A DNA stretch of 64,000 nt from Aliiruegeria sabulilitoris (GTDB lineage Bacteria; Pseudomonadota; Alphaproteobacteria; Rhodobacterales; Rhodobacteraceae): the NCBI RefSeq assembly GCF_001558155.1, contig NZ_LOAS01000022.1:1-64000 (forward strand). Direction: 5' to 3'. The position numbers and the translations under genes are program-made. This document shows, in pieces, positions 1 to 8,264 of this stretch. The notes beneath the pieces were generated by a model. The model saw only the letters and a program-made list of their open reading frames with translations, made no database searches and was not told the DNA's origin. Numbering within the stretch: position 1 is the first letter of the stretch; every line of letters starts with the position of its first letter.

Positions 1-1
1 A

Positions 2-64
2 TTTCCTTTCAATATCGGAACATCATGCGTTGCTGCCATCTTCGGCACCATGATCGCCATGTAG
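2..64 (+). CDS. C-terminal end of an unidentified membrane protein (partial)
   Basis: An open frame enters from the left edge and ends at TAG 62-64. The 20 visible residues are hydrophobic (FPFNIGTSCVAAIFGTMIAM), which looks like the last membrane helix of an integral membrane protein. A strong terminator hairpin follows three bases later, which supports a real gene end here. The family cannot be identified from so short a tail, and the frame could still be chance. Confidence 0.4.
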   Translation, partial: FPFNIGTSCVAAIFGTMIAM

Positions 65-66
65 CG

Positions 67-93
67 AAACCCCGCCCCTGAGGCGGGGTTTTG
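67..93. terminator. Bidirectional rho-independent terminator
   Basis: AAACCCCGCC (67-76) pairs perfectly with GGCGGGGTTT (82-91) around a 5-nt loop. T-runs lie on both sides. It can end the plus-strand gene stopping at 64 and the minus-strand tRNA-Arg transcript. Confidence 0.85.
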
Positions 94-171
94 ATTCTTG
101 GCCCGATTTTCCACAATGTAGCCAGATTGTAACCAGCCACTTCGATCTCTTCCACTAAGTCTTTGATTTTA

Positions 172-248
172 TGGCGGTCGCTATAGGATTCGAACCTATG
201 ACCTTCGCCTTCGGAGGGCGACACTCTATCCAGCTGAGCTAAGCGACC
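172..248 (-). tRNA. tRNA-Arg (anticodon CCG)
   Basis: The minus strand folds as a full cloverleaf. The acceptor stem is GGTCGCT/AGCGACC and the D-arm contains AGCTCAGCTGGATAGAG. The anticodon stem TCGCC/GGCGA closes the loop CTCCGAA, so the anticodon is CCG and reads CGG (arginine). The T-arm contains GGTTCGAATCC. The discriminator is G and the 3' CCA is encoded in the DNA. I see no integrated element next to it, although tRNA genes are common insertion sites. Confidence 0.97.
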
Positions 249-416
249 GTGTGCGCGGACCTAGCAACTCGCGCGCAGCTTTGCAAGCGGTTCGAAGCCT
301 CCCGCGGGCAATAGGCAACGCGCGCGACAATTCGATTTGTCCATGCAGAGCAGGCTTGCATTCCTTCGGTGGATCAACTGTGCTGTTGTCACGCAAGGAA
401 AACGACGGATCTCGCT

Positions 417-1508
417 GTGCTTTCCATTTTTCGCGCTGCCTACGCCCTGTTTTTGCTCGTCATTATTGGCGTGAGCTTCCCAGCACCCGCCCAGCAGACG
501 GTCGTCGGTGGCTTGGCCGCGCTCGTTGACGAAGCCGCACCAGATGAACCGCTGCGCGTCGGTGTCGGGGTCAAGATTACCCAGATCACCGGTGTCGACC
601 AGAAAGCCGAGAATTACGGCGTTGTCGCGCGGGTTCGGATGAAGTGGCATGACGATGCGCTTGCCTTCGATGCCGAGGAACTCGGGCGCGCAATCAAATC
701 CCTCTCGGCGGACGCCTTTTCGGTCAAGGCGCGCGAATACGGCGTGCATATCCCCATCGCGACGATCGAGAACCAGCAGAGCCGCAGCTTCGTCAAATCG
801 GCCGTCGTTTCCTGGTTCCCCGACGGCACGGCGGTCTACAACCAGGAAATCATCCTGACCCTCCAGGCCCCGGATTTCGATTTCAAGCGCTTCCCATTCG
901 ACAACCAGAATTTCTATTTCCGGATCGTCGCCAATGCCCCCACGAATTTCATTCAATTAGAGCCGCTGGTGGAAGCCAGCGGGATGGGCGGCACGCTTGG
1001 CGAAGAGGAATGGGTGGTCACAAACTACTGGACCGAGGTGGACGAAGTCGAAGGTATCTCGGGCTTCACCTCCTCCCGATTCTCGCTCGGTTTCTCGGCC
1101 CATCGGCACCTGCTCTACTATTGGGCGCGGATCTTCGTGCCGGTGATCCTGATAATCACCATCGGCTGGGCAAACCTGTTCCTGGAAGAATACCGCCGCC
1201 GGATCGATATTGCCTCCGGCAACCTGCTCGCGTTCATTGCCTATAACTTCACCATCTCGGGGGAGTTGCCGCGGTTGGGCTATCTGACGTTTATCGACTC
1301 GCTGATGATGGCGGTTTTTGTCATCTCGGTCGCATCGGTCATCTACAACGTGGCGCTGCGGCGGATATCCATGGCCGGACTGGAAGAAAGGGCACGTGCC
1401 ATCGACTGGCATACGACGCATTGGGGCTATCCAGCGCTCTTCATCGGCACGGTTCTGATCCTGCGGCAGATCTTTTTCCTGGAGAACGCGCTGGTCCAGC
1501 TTCTCTAA
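417..1508 (+). CDS. Pentameric ligand-gated ion channel (Cys-loop receptor homologue)
   Basis: This is a bacterial member of the pLGIC family (GLIC/ELIC-like), expected to be a homopentameric ion channel of the inner membrane with a periplasmic ligand-binding domain. A signal peptide precedes a beta-rich domain of about 200 residues. That domain carries the family hallmark FPFDNQ (residues 175-180 counted from the GTG at 369) but no Cys pair around it, as in other prokaryotic members. Four helices follow, at about 251-271, 278-298, 307-330 and 352-371. The M2 region shares the IAYN...LP...Y.T pattern with GLIC. There is no ATG upstream of residue 91, so the start must be GTG: 417 gives a compact signal peptide and 369 is the alternative. 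It stands alone, and its ligand cannot be inferred. Confidence 0.85.
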   Translation: MLSIFRAAYALFLLVIIGVSFPAPAQQTVVGGLAALVDEAAPDEPLRVGVGVKITQITGVDQKAENYGVVARVRMKWHDDALAFDAEELGRAIKSLSADAFSVKAREYGVHIPIATIENQQSRSFVKSAVVSWFPDGTAVYNQEIILTLQAPDFDFKRFPFDNQNFYFRIVANAPTNFIQLEPLVEASGMGGTLGEEEWVVTNYWTEVDEVEGISGFTSSRFSLGFSAHRHLLYYWARIFVPVILIITIGWANLFLEEYRRRIDIASGNLLAFIAYNFTISGELPRLGYLTFIDSLMMAVFVISVASVIYNVALRRISMAGLEERARAIDWHTTHWGYPALFIGTVLILRQIFFLENALVQLL

Positions 1509-1662
1509 CCTCGGGCTGTCTGGCCCCTTTTCACATTCCCGGAATTCACCCTCCGCGCGCACAGCCCGCCCGCCTCTGGAACTGACCGGGTAAAGGCGGA
1601 AAGGCCGTGAACTTCAGGCCCCTCGCCTGCGCGCGACAAGACGGCCTCCCACGGCATGGAAA

Positions 1663-1691
1663 TTGAGATCAAAGCTGATTTCCTGTATAGT
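1663..1691 (+). promoter_or_regulatory. Sigma-70-type promoter for the 1730 gene
   Basis: TTGAGA (1663-1668) and TATAGT (1686-1691) are separated by exactly 17 nt, and each matches the consensus hexamer at 5 of 6 bases. The hexamers sit about 40-65 nt upstream of the ATG at 1730. Confidence 0.6.
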
Positions 1692-1729
1692 CGAGATACG
1701 TTTTATTTTCTGTATCGGGGAGTTTTTCG

Positions 1730-2266
1730 ATGATTGGGTACAGGGTAACTGCAAAGGCGGCGAATAATTACGTGCGGGACTATTCCGGCTGGTTCGAGGG
1801 CAGCCCGACAGTGGAAAGCAAGGCCAAGGAGATGGCCGCAAAGGCCGTGATGAGCCAGATGGCGAATCTCGCCGCTGGCGGCCCGGTCGGCACCGTGGCC
1901 AGTATCCTGTCCATGCCCTTGCAGGCTCTCGGCGCGGGTGTTGGCGCGGTGATCGCGCAGAACCTGCTCAAGATCAACAAGGCCCGGGCCGATATGGGCA
2001 TGGCGGTCTTCGATATCGAGGTGACCCTGAGCGGTGACGTGCAGCCGGCCAAATACAAGCTGGTGGACTCAAACGACCTGACCGAATTGCCGAAGCTGCT
2101 GGCGCTGATCCCGCAGAAGGGCACGACGAACAAGTTCCTCGGCTCGGGCGTGCTGGAGGCCGCCTACATGGCGCATGTGAACTATGCCCGGCATCTCTAC
2201 AACAAGGGCAACTGGGATGCCTCCAAGCAAACGCAGACAAGCCTGAGCGTCCATATCGACCTCTGA
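1730..2266 (+). CDS. Protein of unknown function, 178 aa
   Basis: I do not recognise this family. The ATG has a GGGAG ribosome site and a good promoter upstream. The protein starts with a polar segment (about 1-40), then has an Ala/Gly-rich, moderately hydrophobic stretch (about 40-85, with LAAGGPVGTVASILSM), then a mixed domain ending in LSVHIDL that looks beta-rich. There is no signal peptide, no Cys motif and no clear transmembrane helix, though the Gly/Ala segment could be membrane-associated. It converges with sufS across a 37-nt gap and has no operon partner. Codon use matches its neighbours, so I take it as real. Confidence 0.7.
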   Translation: MIGYRVTAKAANNYVRDYSGWFEGSPTVESKAKEMAAKAVMSQMANLAAGGPVGTVASILSMPLQALGAGVGAVIAQNLLKINKARADMGMAVFDIEVTLSGDVQPAKYKLVDSNDLTELPKLLALIPQKGTTNKFLGSGVLEAAYMAHVNYARHLYNKGNWDASKQTQTSLSVHIDL

Positions 2267-2303
2267 GCGGCGACTGCCGCCCGAAGGCCGCCCTTGAAAG
2301 GGG

Positions 2304-3524
2304 TCAGGCAAAGAGCTCGTGGCAAAGCTCCAGCGCCTCGACGAGACGGTCGACCTCGTCGGTCGTGTTGTACAGCCCGAAAGAGGCCCGGCAGGTCGCG
2401 CTAACGCCAAGGTGGTCCATCAGCGGGCCGGCGCAGTGATGCCCCGCGCGCACGGCCACGCCCTTCTTATCGAGCACGGTCGAGATGTCGTGCGGGTGCG
2501 CGCCCCCCTGCAGCGTGAAGGAGAAGATCGCGCCCTTGGTCGCGGAAGTACCCTGAACGTTCAGCCAGTTCAGCCCGTCGAACTTCGAACGGGCATAGGC
2601 GCACAAGGCGCGCTCATGGGCGGCGACATTCTCCATGCCCAGCCCCATCATGTATTCCAGCGCCACGCCGAGGCCGATCTGCTGAACGATGGCCGGGGTA
2701 CCGGCTTCGAACTTCATCGGCGGATCGTTGTATTCGATCTCGTCCTTGTGGACATGGCGGATCATGTCGCCACCACCGAGGAAGGGTCGCATCTCGGCCA
2801 TCCGCTCCTTGCGGATATGGATCGCGCCGGAGCCGGACGGGCCATAGAGCTTGTGGCCGGTGATGGCATAGAAATCGGCACCAATATCCTCGACATCGAC
2901 CGGGGAATGCACGCAGGCCTGCGAGCCGTCGACCACCACCGGAACGCCCTTTTCGTGCGCGCCTTCCACAATGGTCTTCACATCCACGACCGTGCCCAGC
3001 ACGTTGGACATATGCGTGATCGCCACCAGCTTGGTCTTCGGTCCGATCGCGTCGATCACCACCTGCGGGTCCAGGTCGCCATTCGCATCGATATCGACCC
3101 ATTTCAGCACCACGCCCTGCCGCTCGCGCAGGAAGTGCCAGGGAACGATATTGGCATGGTGTTCCATAACCGAGAGCACGATCTCGTCGCCCGCCTCCAG
3201 CCGAGGCATGGCCCAGCTATAGGCAATGAGGTTCAGCCCCTCCGTGGAGCCGGAGGTCATGACGATCTCGTCGGGGTCCTTCGCGCCGAGAAACCGCGCC
3301 ACGATCCCGCGCACGCCCTCGTATCGCTCGGTGGCCAGATTGGAGAGGTAATGCAGGCCCCGGTGCACGTTGGCATATTCCTCGGCATAGCCACGGGTGA
3401 CCGCGTCGATCACCACCTGCGGCTTCTGCGCGGAGGCGCCATTGTCGAGATAGACAAGCGGCTTGCCGTTCACTTCGCGCGACAGGATCGGGAAATCGCG
3501 GCGGACCGTCTGGACGTCATACAT
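2304..3524 (-). CDS. sufS: SufS-type cysteine desulfurase
   Basis: This group II PLP-dependent cysteine desulfurase takes sulfur from L-cysteine as a persulfide for Fe-S assembly on the SufBCD scaffold. It has 406 aa, the usual SufS length. Visible motifs are the N-terminal FPILSREVNGKPLVYLDN, the PLP-lysine segment ITGHKLYGPSG, and the C-terminal RAGHHCAGP with the persulfide cysteine. It is the last gene of the suf locus. Its ATG overlaps the stop of the preceding Yip1-type gene (TGATG), so the two are translationally coupled. Confidence 0.96.
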   Translation of the reverse strand: MYDVQTVRRDFPILSREVNGKPLVYLDNGASAQKPQVVIDAVTRGYAEEYANVHRGLHYLSNLATERYEGVRGIVARFLGAKDPDEIVMTSGSTEGLNLIAYSWAMPRLEAGDEIVLSVMEHHANIVPWHFLRERQGVVLKWVDIDANGDLDPQVVIDAIGPKTKLVAITHMSNVLGTVVDVKTIVEGAHEKGVPVVVDGSQACVHSPVDVEDIGADFYAITGHKLYGPSGSGAIHIRKERMAEMRPFLGGGDMIRHVHKDEIEYNDPPMKFEAGTPAIVQQIGLGVALEYMMGLGMENVAAHERALCAYARSKFDGLNWLNVQGTSATKGAIFSFTLQGGAHPHDISTVLDKKGVAVRAGHHCAGPLMDHLGVSATCRASFGLYNTTDEVDRLVEALELCHELFA

Positions 3525-4132
3525 CAGGGCGTTACTCCAAAGAACAGCGCGGAAATGAACCCGGTCAGCACCGCGACCAGCACCAACAACGTCAAAAAGG
3601 CGATGATGATACCGAAAAAGACGACCATGGCGTTCTCGAACCCGTGCAAGGCGCAGACGAACTGCGTGAGCACGAAGAAATAGAGCACGATCATGGCGAT
3701 GAGCAGAATGGACAGCACCGCCGGCAGCACGAGCCCGAGGGCCATCCCCGCAACCGCAAGGAAAAGCAGGAAGAACTGGTGCCAGGCAACAAGGGCCAGC
3801 GCGCCGTCAAGCGTGCCCTTGCCCCCGAGCCACTGGCCCAGAAAGGTGATCGCATAAACGGTCACGACCGAGCTGATCAGTTGCCCGATCACCACCGGGA
3901 TCGGGCGGGCATACATTTCCTGCATTGCGACAGAGGCAGGGTCCGTCGGATCGGCTGGCACCGCCAGCACCAGCCCGACCACCAGAACCACCGTCAGCAG
4001 CACAGCCGCAACCAGCGCCTCCCACAGATTTCGACGCGGGATATCCAGCGCAAGGATATATTCGGCCGTTCGGCGCGGAGCGCGGATCGTCTCGTAGACA
4101 AGTCTGGGAATGCCGGGAAGGGTATTGCTCAT
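3524..4132 (-). CDS. Yip1-family membrane protein
   Basis: This 202-aa integral membrane protein starts MSNTLPGIPRLVYETI and has about five hydrophobic segments, the pattern of the Yip1 domain family in bacteria. Its biochemical role is not known. I chose the ATG at 4132 because it sits 11 nt after the preceding stop and gives the usual amphipathic start; an upstream in-frame start at 4204 would overlap the preceding gene. It lies between a second, divergent Yip1-like gene and sufS, and overlaps the sufS start, so it is expressed with the Fe-S genes. Confidence 0.82.
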   Translation of the reverse strand: MSNTLPGIPRLVYETIRAPRRTAEYILALDIPRRNLWEALVAAVLLTVVLVVGLVLAVPADPTDPASVAMQEMYARPIPVVIGQLISSVVTVYAITFLGQWLGGKGTLDGALALVAWHQFFLLFLAVAGMALGLVLPAVLSILLIAMIVLYFFVLTQFVCALHGFENAMVVFFGIIIAFLTLLVLVAVLTGFISALFFGVTP

Positions 4133-4142
4133 GTCGGTGCTT

Positions 4143-4649
4143 TCAACTTTCCGGGGCCGTTTCGGCCTCGAAGAGCGATATGGACCATAGGGCACAGAAC
4201 GCAAGCCCTACAAGGAAATCAACGGCCAAGAGCTCGGTTCCCGGCCCGAAACCGGTCTCGACCATGCCCCGCAGCAGCATCAGAGGCGACACGGCCAGCA
4301 CGGTCCAGAACAGCGCGGCGCGCGCGGCGAGGTTGCTGCCCTTGCCGCCGAAGGGCCGAGCAACCAGGTGAGAAACCGCCGCCAGCAGGTAGAAGAGCAA
4401 CGGCCAGACGAAGAGCCAGGCGAAAAAGGTGATCCCCAGAAGCGCCTCGCGCGGCGGCGCGTCGGGTGCCGTGATCGGCATGTTCAATAGCCCCGGCACC
4501 TGGCCGACGAAGATGATGAGACATCCCGCAAGCAAATAGATCATCACCCGCGCCTCCGGCCGTTCATCGCAGTCCAACGCCTCCAAAAGGCGCCGCATCA
4601 CTCGACGCGGCGCCCGGTAGGTACGCAGGATCTCTTGCGTGGCCGACAA
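4143..4649 (-). CDS. Yip1-family membrane protein (second copy)
   Basis: This is a 168-aa membrane protein with a short cytosolic N-terminus (MSATQEILRTYRAPRRVMRR) and about four hydrophobic segments. Both it and the following gene carry an RAPRR motif near the N-terminus, which suggests an old tandem duplication with strong divergence. It starts 3 nt after the sufD stop, so it is part of the suf transcript. No catalytic or metal-binding motif is visible, and its role in Fe-S assembly is only suggested by position. Confidence 0.78.
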   Translation of the reverse strand: MSATQEILRTYRAPRRVMRRLLEALDCDERPEARVMIYLLAGCLIIFVGQVPGLLNMPITAPDAPPREALLGITFFAWLFVWPLLFYLLAAVSHLVARPFGGKGSNLAARAALFWTVLAVSPLMLLRGMVETGFGPGTELLAVDFLVGLAFCALWSISLFEAETAPES

Positions 4650-4652
4650 GGC

Positions 4653-5948
4653 TTATCCCCGGCGACGCTGCAGCCAGCTTTCGAGCCGGCTCAGCACATC
4701 GGCGGCAATCGCCTCGTCCTCGATCTCCTCCAGCGCCTCGGCGACGAACGCGATGACCATCAGGTCGGTCGCGATGTCCTTTGGCACCCCGCGCGAACGC
4801 AGGTAGAAGAGCCCTTCCTCGTCGATCGCGCCCGAGGTGGATCCGTGCGAACAGACCACGTCATCTGCATAGATTTCCAGCTCCGGCTTGGCGAGGAACT
4901 GGCTGTCATCGTCGAGCAGGAGCGACTGGCTGATCTGGTAGCCATCGGTCTTCTGCGCACCGTCCTTCACCAGGATCTTGCCCTGGAACACGCCCACGGC
5001 GCCGTTGCGCAACACCTTCTTGTAGACCTGCCGGCTCTCGCAGTTCTCCGCGTCATGGGTGATGAAGACGGTGTCGTCATGGTGGAAGTCGCCCGTGGCG
5101 CCATCGCCGAGCGCGGCGCCGGCCACATGGGCCACGGCGTCATCGCCGGTCAACTCGATCACCGCCTCGTTGCGCGTCAGCGCACCGTTGACCGTCAGCG
5201 TGAAGCTCTTGAACACGCTCTCCTTGCCAAGGCGGGCAAAGATATGCGTCGCCGCGCGCCGCTCATGCGCCCGGCCCTGCGTGCGTACATGGTGGAAGGC
5301 GCCGCCATCGGCGATCTCCACTTCCATCACCTTGTTGAGCCGCGCCGCCGCCGGACCGTTTTCCAGCAGCGTCAGATCCGCCCCCGCCTCGATCTTCACA
5401 ACGTGATGGAAGATCGCGTCCGAAGAGGTCGTTTCCTGAAGATAGACTAGGCTGACCGGCTTTTCGGCCTTGCCCGTCACCCGGATCACGACGCCATCGG
5501 AGGCATAGGCCGTGTTCAGCGCCGCAAGCGGACGCTCGACCGGCGACTGCCCACGCGTTTCCAGAACGCCATAGAGATCGCGTGCCCAGTGGATATCCTT
5601 CGCCCCCGCCTCGGCCAGCGGTTCGATCTCGACACCGGCGAGCGAGAGGTCATCCGAGGCCTCCGCGTCATAGACACCGTCGACGAAAACGATCTTCAAC
5701 CGGTCGATCTCGCCGAAAACCGTCGGCTCATAGGTCTCGAATGTCGAGGCCTCGATCGCCTGCGGATCCACCAGCGTCTCGGGACGGGTGTATTTCCAAT
5801 ACTCGTCGCGCCGATGCGGCAGGCCCATGGCCTCCACCCGGGCCCGGGCGGCAGCCCGCGCCTCGGAAATCCAGACCCCGCCCTCGGGCGCGCTCATCGC
5901 GGCAAGCCGCGCGCCCGTCGCATCCAGTTTCTGTTGCGGCAGCGCCAT
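4653..5948 (-). CDS. sufD: Fe-S cluster assembly protein SufD
   Basis: SufD, 431 aa, is the partner of SufB in the SufBC2D scaffold that builds Fe-S clusters. The N-terminal helical region has the characteristic RRDEYWKYTRPETL motif. The C-terminal half is a right-handed beta-helix with the conserved segment DDVVCSHGSTSGAIDEEGLFYLRSRG, seen here at about residues 360-387. The start is 1 nt from the sufC stop, so sufC and sufD are translated together. Confidence 0.96.
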   Translation of the reverse strand: MALPQQKLDATGARLAAMSAPEGGVWISEARAAARARVEAMGLPHRRDEYWKYTRPETLVDPQAIEASTFETYEPTVFGEIDRLKIVFVDGVYDAEASDDLSLAGVEIEPLAEAGAKDIHWARDLYGVLETRGQSPVERPLAALNTAYASDGVVIRVTGKAEKPVSLVYLQETTSSDAIFHHVVKIEAGADLTLLENGPAAARLNKVMEVEIADGGAFHHVRTQGRAHERRAATHIFARLGKESVFKSFTLTVNGALTRNEAVIELTGDDAVAHVAGAALGDGATGDFHHDDTVFITHDAENCESRQVYKKVLRNGAVGVFQGKILVKDGAQKTDGYQISQSLLLDDDSQFLAKPELEIYADDVVCSHGSTSGAIDEEGLFYLRSRGVPKDIATDLMVIAFVAEALEEIEDEAIAADVLSRLESWLQRRRG

Positions 5949-5949
5949 C

Positions 5950-6705
<756 letters not shown>

Positions 6706-6817
6706 TTTCTTACCTCATGCAAAGAAGGCCGCACGCCCAGTGGCGCCGACCCTCGTCATTCCAACCAAACCGATCACGGCCCGCCCCAAGGACGCACCCG
6801 CCAGCTCCGGGGCACCG

Positions 6818-6874
6818 CCCCATATCTTCATCTGTCCAGAAATACCTCCGCCGGAGGCACGATCCAAAGGATCG
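6818..6874 (-). repeat. Dispersed intergenic element, copy A
   Basis: Read on the minus strand, this copy has GCCTCCGGCGGAGGTATTTC followed by TGGACAGATGAAGATATGGG, preceded by the small palindrome CGATCCTTTGGATCG. The palindromic GC-rich head, the (G/A)TATTT core and the AGATGA-rich tail are shared with the other copies in this window. It lies between the 89-aa membrane gene and sufC. Confidence 0.6.
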
Positions 6875-6890
6875 TCAAGGGGCGACGGAC

Positions 6891-7160
6891 CTATACGTCC
6901 GTCGCACTCTCCAACAGTCCCGTCACAGCCGAGAAATCGCCGGAACCGATCTGTGCAACAAGCTCCGGCTGCATCTGCGCGAATACCCAGAACAGCCCCA
7001 GCATCAGTCCCACCGACATCAGGAACATCACCCGTTTCTGCCGTGTATCCACCGGACGCGATTTCTTCGAATGAACGCGCATCACCACGCCATCCGGCGT
7101 CCAGGTCTTCCCGCTTTCGATCCGCTGCAAACGGTCCAGAAATGCTCGATCTGCCGACAT
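6891..7160 (-). CDS. Small single-pass membrane protein of unknown function
   Basis: This 89-aa protein has a polar N-terminal half (MSADRAFLDRLQRIESGKTW), a basic patch (KKSRPVDTRQKR) and one transmembrane helix at about 43-62 (VMFLMSVGLMLGLFWVF). The C-terminus is acidic and probably periplasmic. It lies inside the suf locus, upstream of sufC and downstream of ybjQ, on the same strand. I do not recognise a named family. Codon use and a GGAGCGAGAGG ribosome site support a real gene. Confidence 0.7.
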   Translation of the reverse strand: MSADRAFLDRLQRIESGKTWTPDGVVMRVHSKKSRPVDTRQKRVMFLMSVGLMLGLFWVFAQMQPELVAQIGSGDFSAVTGLLESATDV

Positions 7161-7236
7161 GCCTCTCGCTCCGGGGTTGTTCGCCTCGGTGTCGGAATGC
7201 CGGTAAATCGCGGCGATATTTAGACGAAATAAGCAC

Positions 7237-7551
7237 TTAAGCGAGCCTGACCGCCGTGCCGGAAGCCGACACCATCAGCATGTTGTTGATCACCTCGTAG
7301 TCGAGATCGACCCCAACAACCGCATCGGCCCCAAGTGCTGCCGCACGTTCCTCCAACTCCCCAAGCGCCGTGGCCCGCGCCTCGCCGAGGCTCTTCTCAT
7401 AAGCGCCCGACCGGCCGCCCATGATGTCGGTGATCCCGGCAAAGACATCCCGGAACACATTGGCGCCAAGGATGGCTTCGCCCACGACGATGCCGCAATA
7501 TTCGGTGATCTGGCGCCCCTGGATCGCAGGCGTGGTTGTCACGATCATCAC
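7237..7551 (-). CDS. YbjQ/UPF0145-family protein
   Basis: This 104-aa protein matches the YbjQ (UPF0145) family, small proteins proposed to bind metals. It shows [14 protein letters not shown], a central Gly-rich segment ([20 protein letters not shown]), [28 protein letters not shown] and a C-terminal [11 protein letters not shown]. Its ATG overlaps the stop of the cupin gene (TGATG). The direct function is not established; the suf context fits a metal-related role. Confidence 0.88.
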   Translation of the reverse strand: MMIVTTTPAIQGRQITEYCGIVVGEAILGANVFRDVFAGITDIMGGRSGAYEKSLGEARATALGELEERAAALGADAVVGVDLDYEVINNMLMVSASGTAVRLA

Positions 7552-8051
7552 GTTTCCCCTTCCCAGTAATTCAGACCGTCTTCGCGGCGTCCGACAAAGC
7601 GCAGATGCGCGTCCTGAAAGTCCGGCCCCGGAGCCACGGCAAAGGCCGAGAATTTCCCGCTATCAGGATACTCGCAGATATCGGGGTCCTGCATGGTAGA
7701 AACCGCCACGTAACGCAGCGGGCCCGCGCCGGTATTGATCAGCTGATGCGCCGTTTCCGGCCCGCCCCTTGGCGCGCCACAGACCGAGCCCACCCGCACC
7801 GGGAATTCCTGCTCGCCGAAGCGATAGATCCCCTCCCCCTCCAGGATGACGAAAAGCTCGTCATTGCCCAGATGGTTATGGAACGGGAAAGCCCGCTTGC
7901 CCGGCGCCACCTCGGTCAGCATCGCGCCAAGACCGCTCAAACCGAGCGCCCTGGCCAGCGGCGAGACCGTGGCGCCGAAGCGTTCCGAGGGCTCCTGCGG
8001 ACCAACCGGGAAATCTTCCGTCTCGTCGATATGGATGACGGGCCCGCTCAT
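7548..8051 (-). CDS. Cupin-domain protein
   Basis: This 167-aa protein is a single-domain cupin. The metal-binding motif 1 is visible as [19 protein letters not shown] and motif 2 as [20 protein letters not shown]. The two His and the Glu of motif 1 and the His of motif 2 could bind Fe or Mn. There is no signal peptide, so it is cytosolic. It overlaps its upstream neighbour (ATGA) and its downstream neighbour ybjQ (TGATG). The substrate is unknown. Confidence 0.87.
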   Translation of the reverse strand: MSGPVIHIDETEDFPVGPQEPSERFGATVSPLARALGLSGLGAMLTEVAPGKRAFPFHNHLGNDELFVILEGEGIYRFGEQEFPVRVGSVCGAPRGGPETAHQLINTGAGPLRYVAVSTMQDPDICEYPDSGKFSAFAVAPGPDFQDAHLRFVGRREDGLNYWEGET

Positions 8052-8233
8052 TTCCGATTCTCATGCTCGCGCAGAACCGAGCGGGCAAAGAGAGACCCGC
8101 AAAATCCGGAAATCGCCGCGATGATCGCCACGTTCAGCCCCATCAGCGGCGGCAAGACATAGTCCACCCCCACCGCGAATACGGCGCAGAAAACACCCGT
8201 CAGGATGGCCGGCAAAAGAAAGGTGCGGATCAT
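8048..8233 (-). CDS. Small two-helix membrane protein of unknown function
   Basis: This 61-aa protein has two hydrophobic segments (LLPAILTGVFCAVFAVGV and LNVAIIAAISGFCGSLFA) and a charged C-terminus ([11 protein letters not shown]). I chose the ATG at 8233 because GGGAGAA lies 8 nt upstream; the longer frame from 8284 would overlap the end of sufB. Its stop overlaps the cupin start. No family is recognised. Confidence 0.68.
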   Translation of the reverse strand: MIRTFLLPAILTGVFCAVFAVGVDYVLPPLMGLNVAIIAAISGFCGSLFARSVLREHENRK

Positions 8234-8264
8234 CGGCAAATTCTCCCGTGTCGAGGCGACCGCC

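Noticed and set aside
172-250. tRNA-Arg as an integration site of a genomic island
   Set aside because: I see no repeated 3' tRNA segment, integrase or foreign-looking genes downstream within the window.
2319-3683. Plus-strand open frame of about 454 codons
   Set aside because: It is antisense to sufS and the end of a Yip1-type gene, and its translation looks like shadow sequence.
6715-7236. 173-codon minus-strand frame overlapping the 89-aa membrane gene
   Set aside because: The translation is low-complexity and spans copy A of the intergenic element. The 89-aa frame has a ribosome site and a proper membrane helix.
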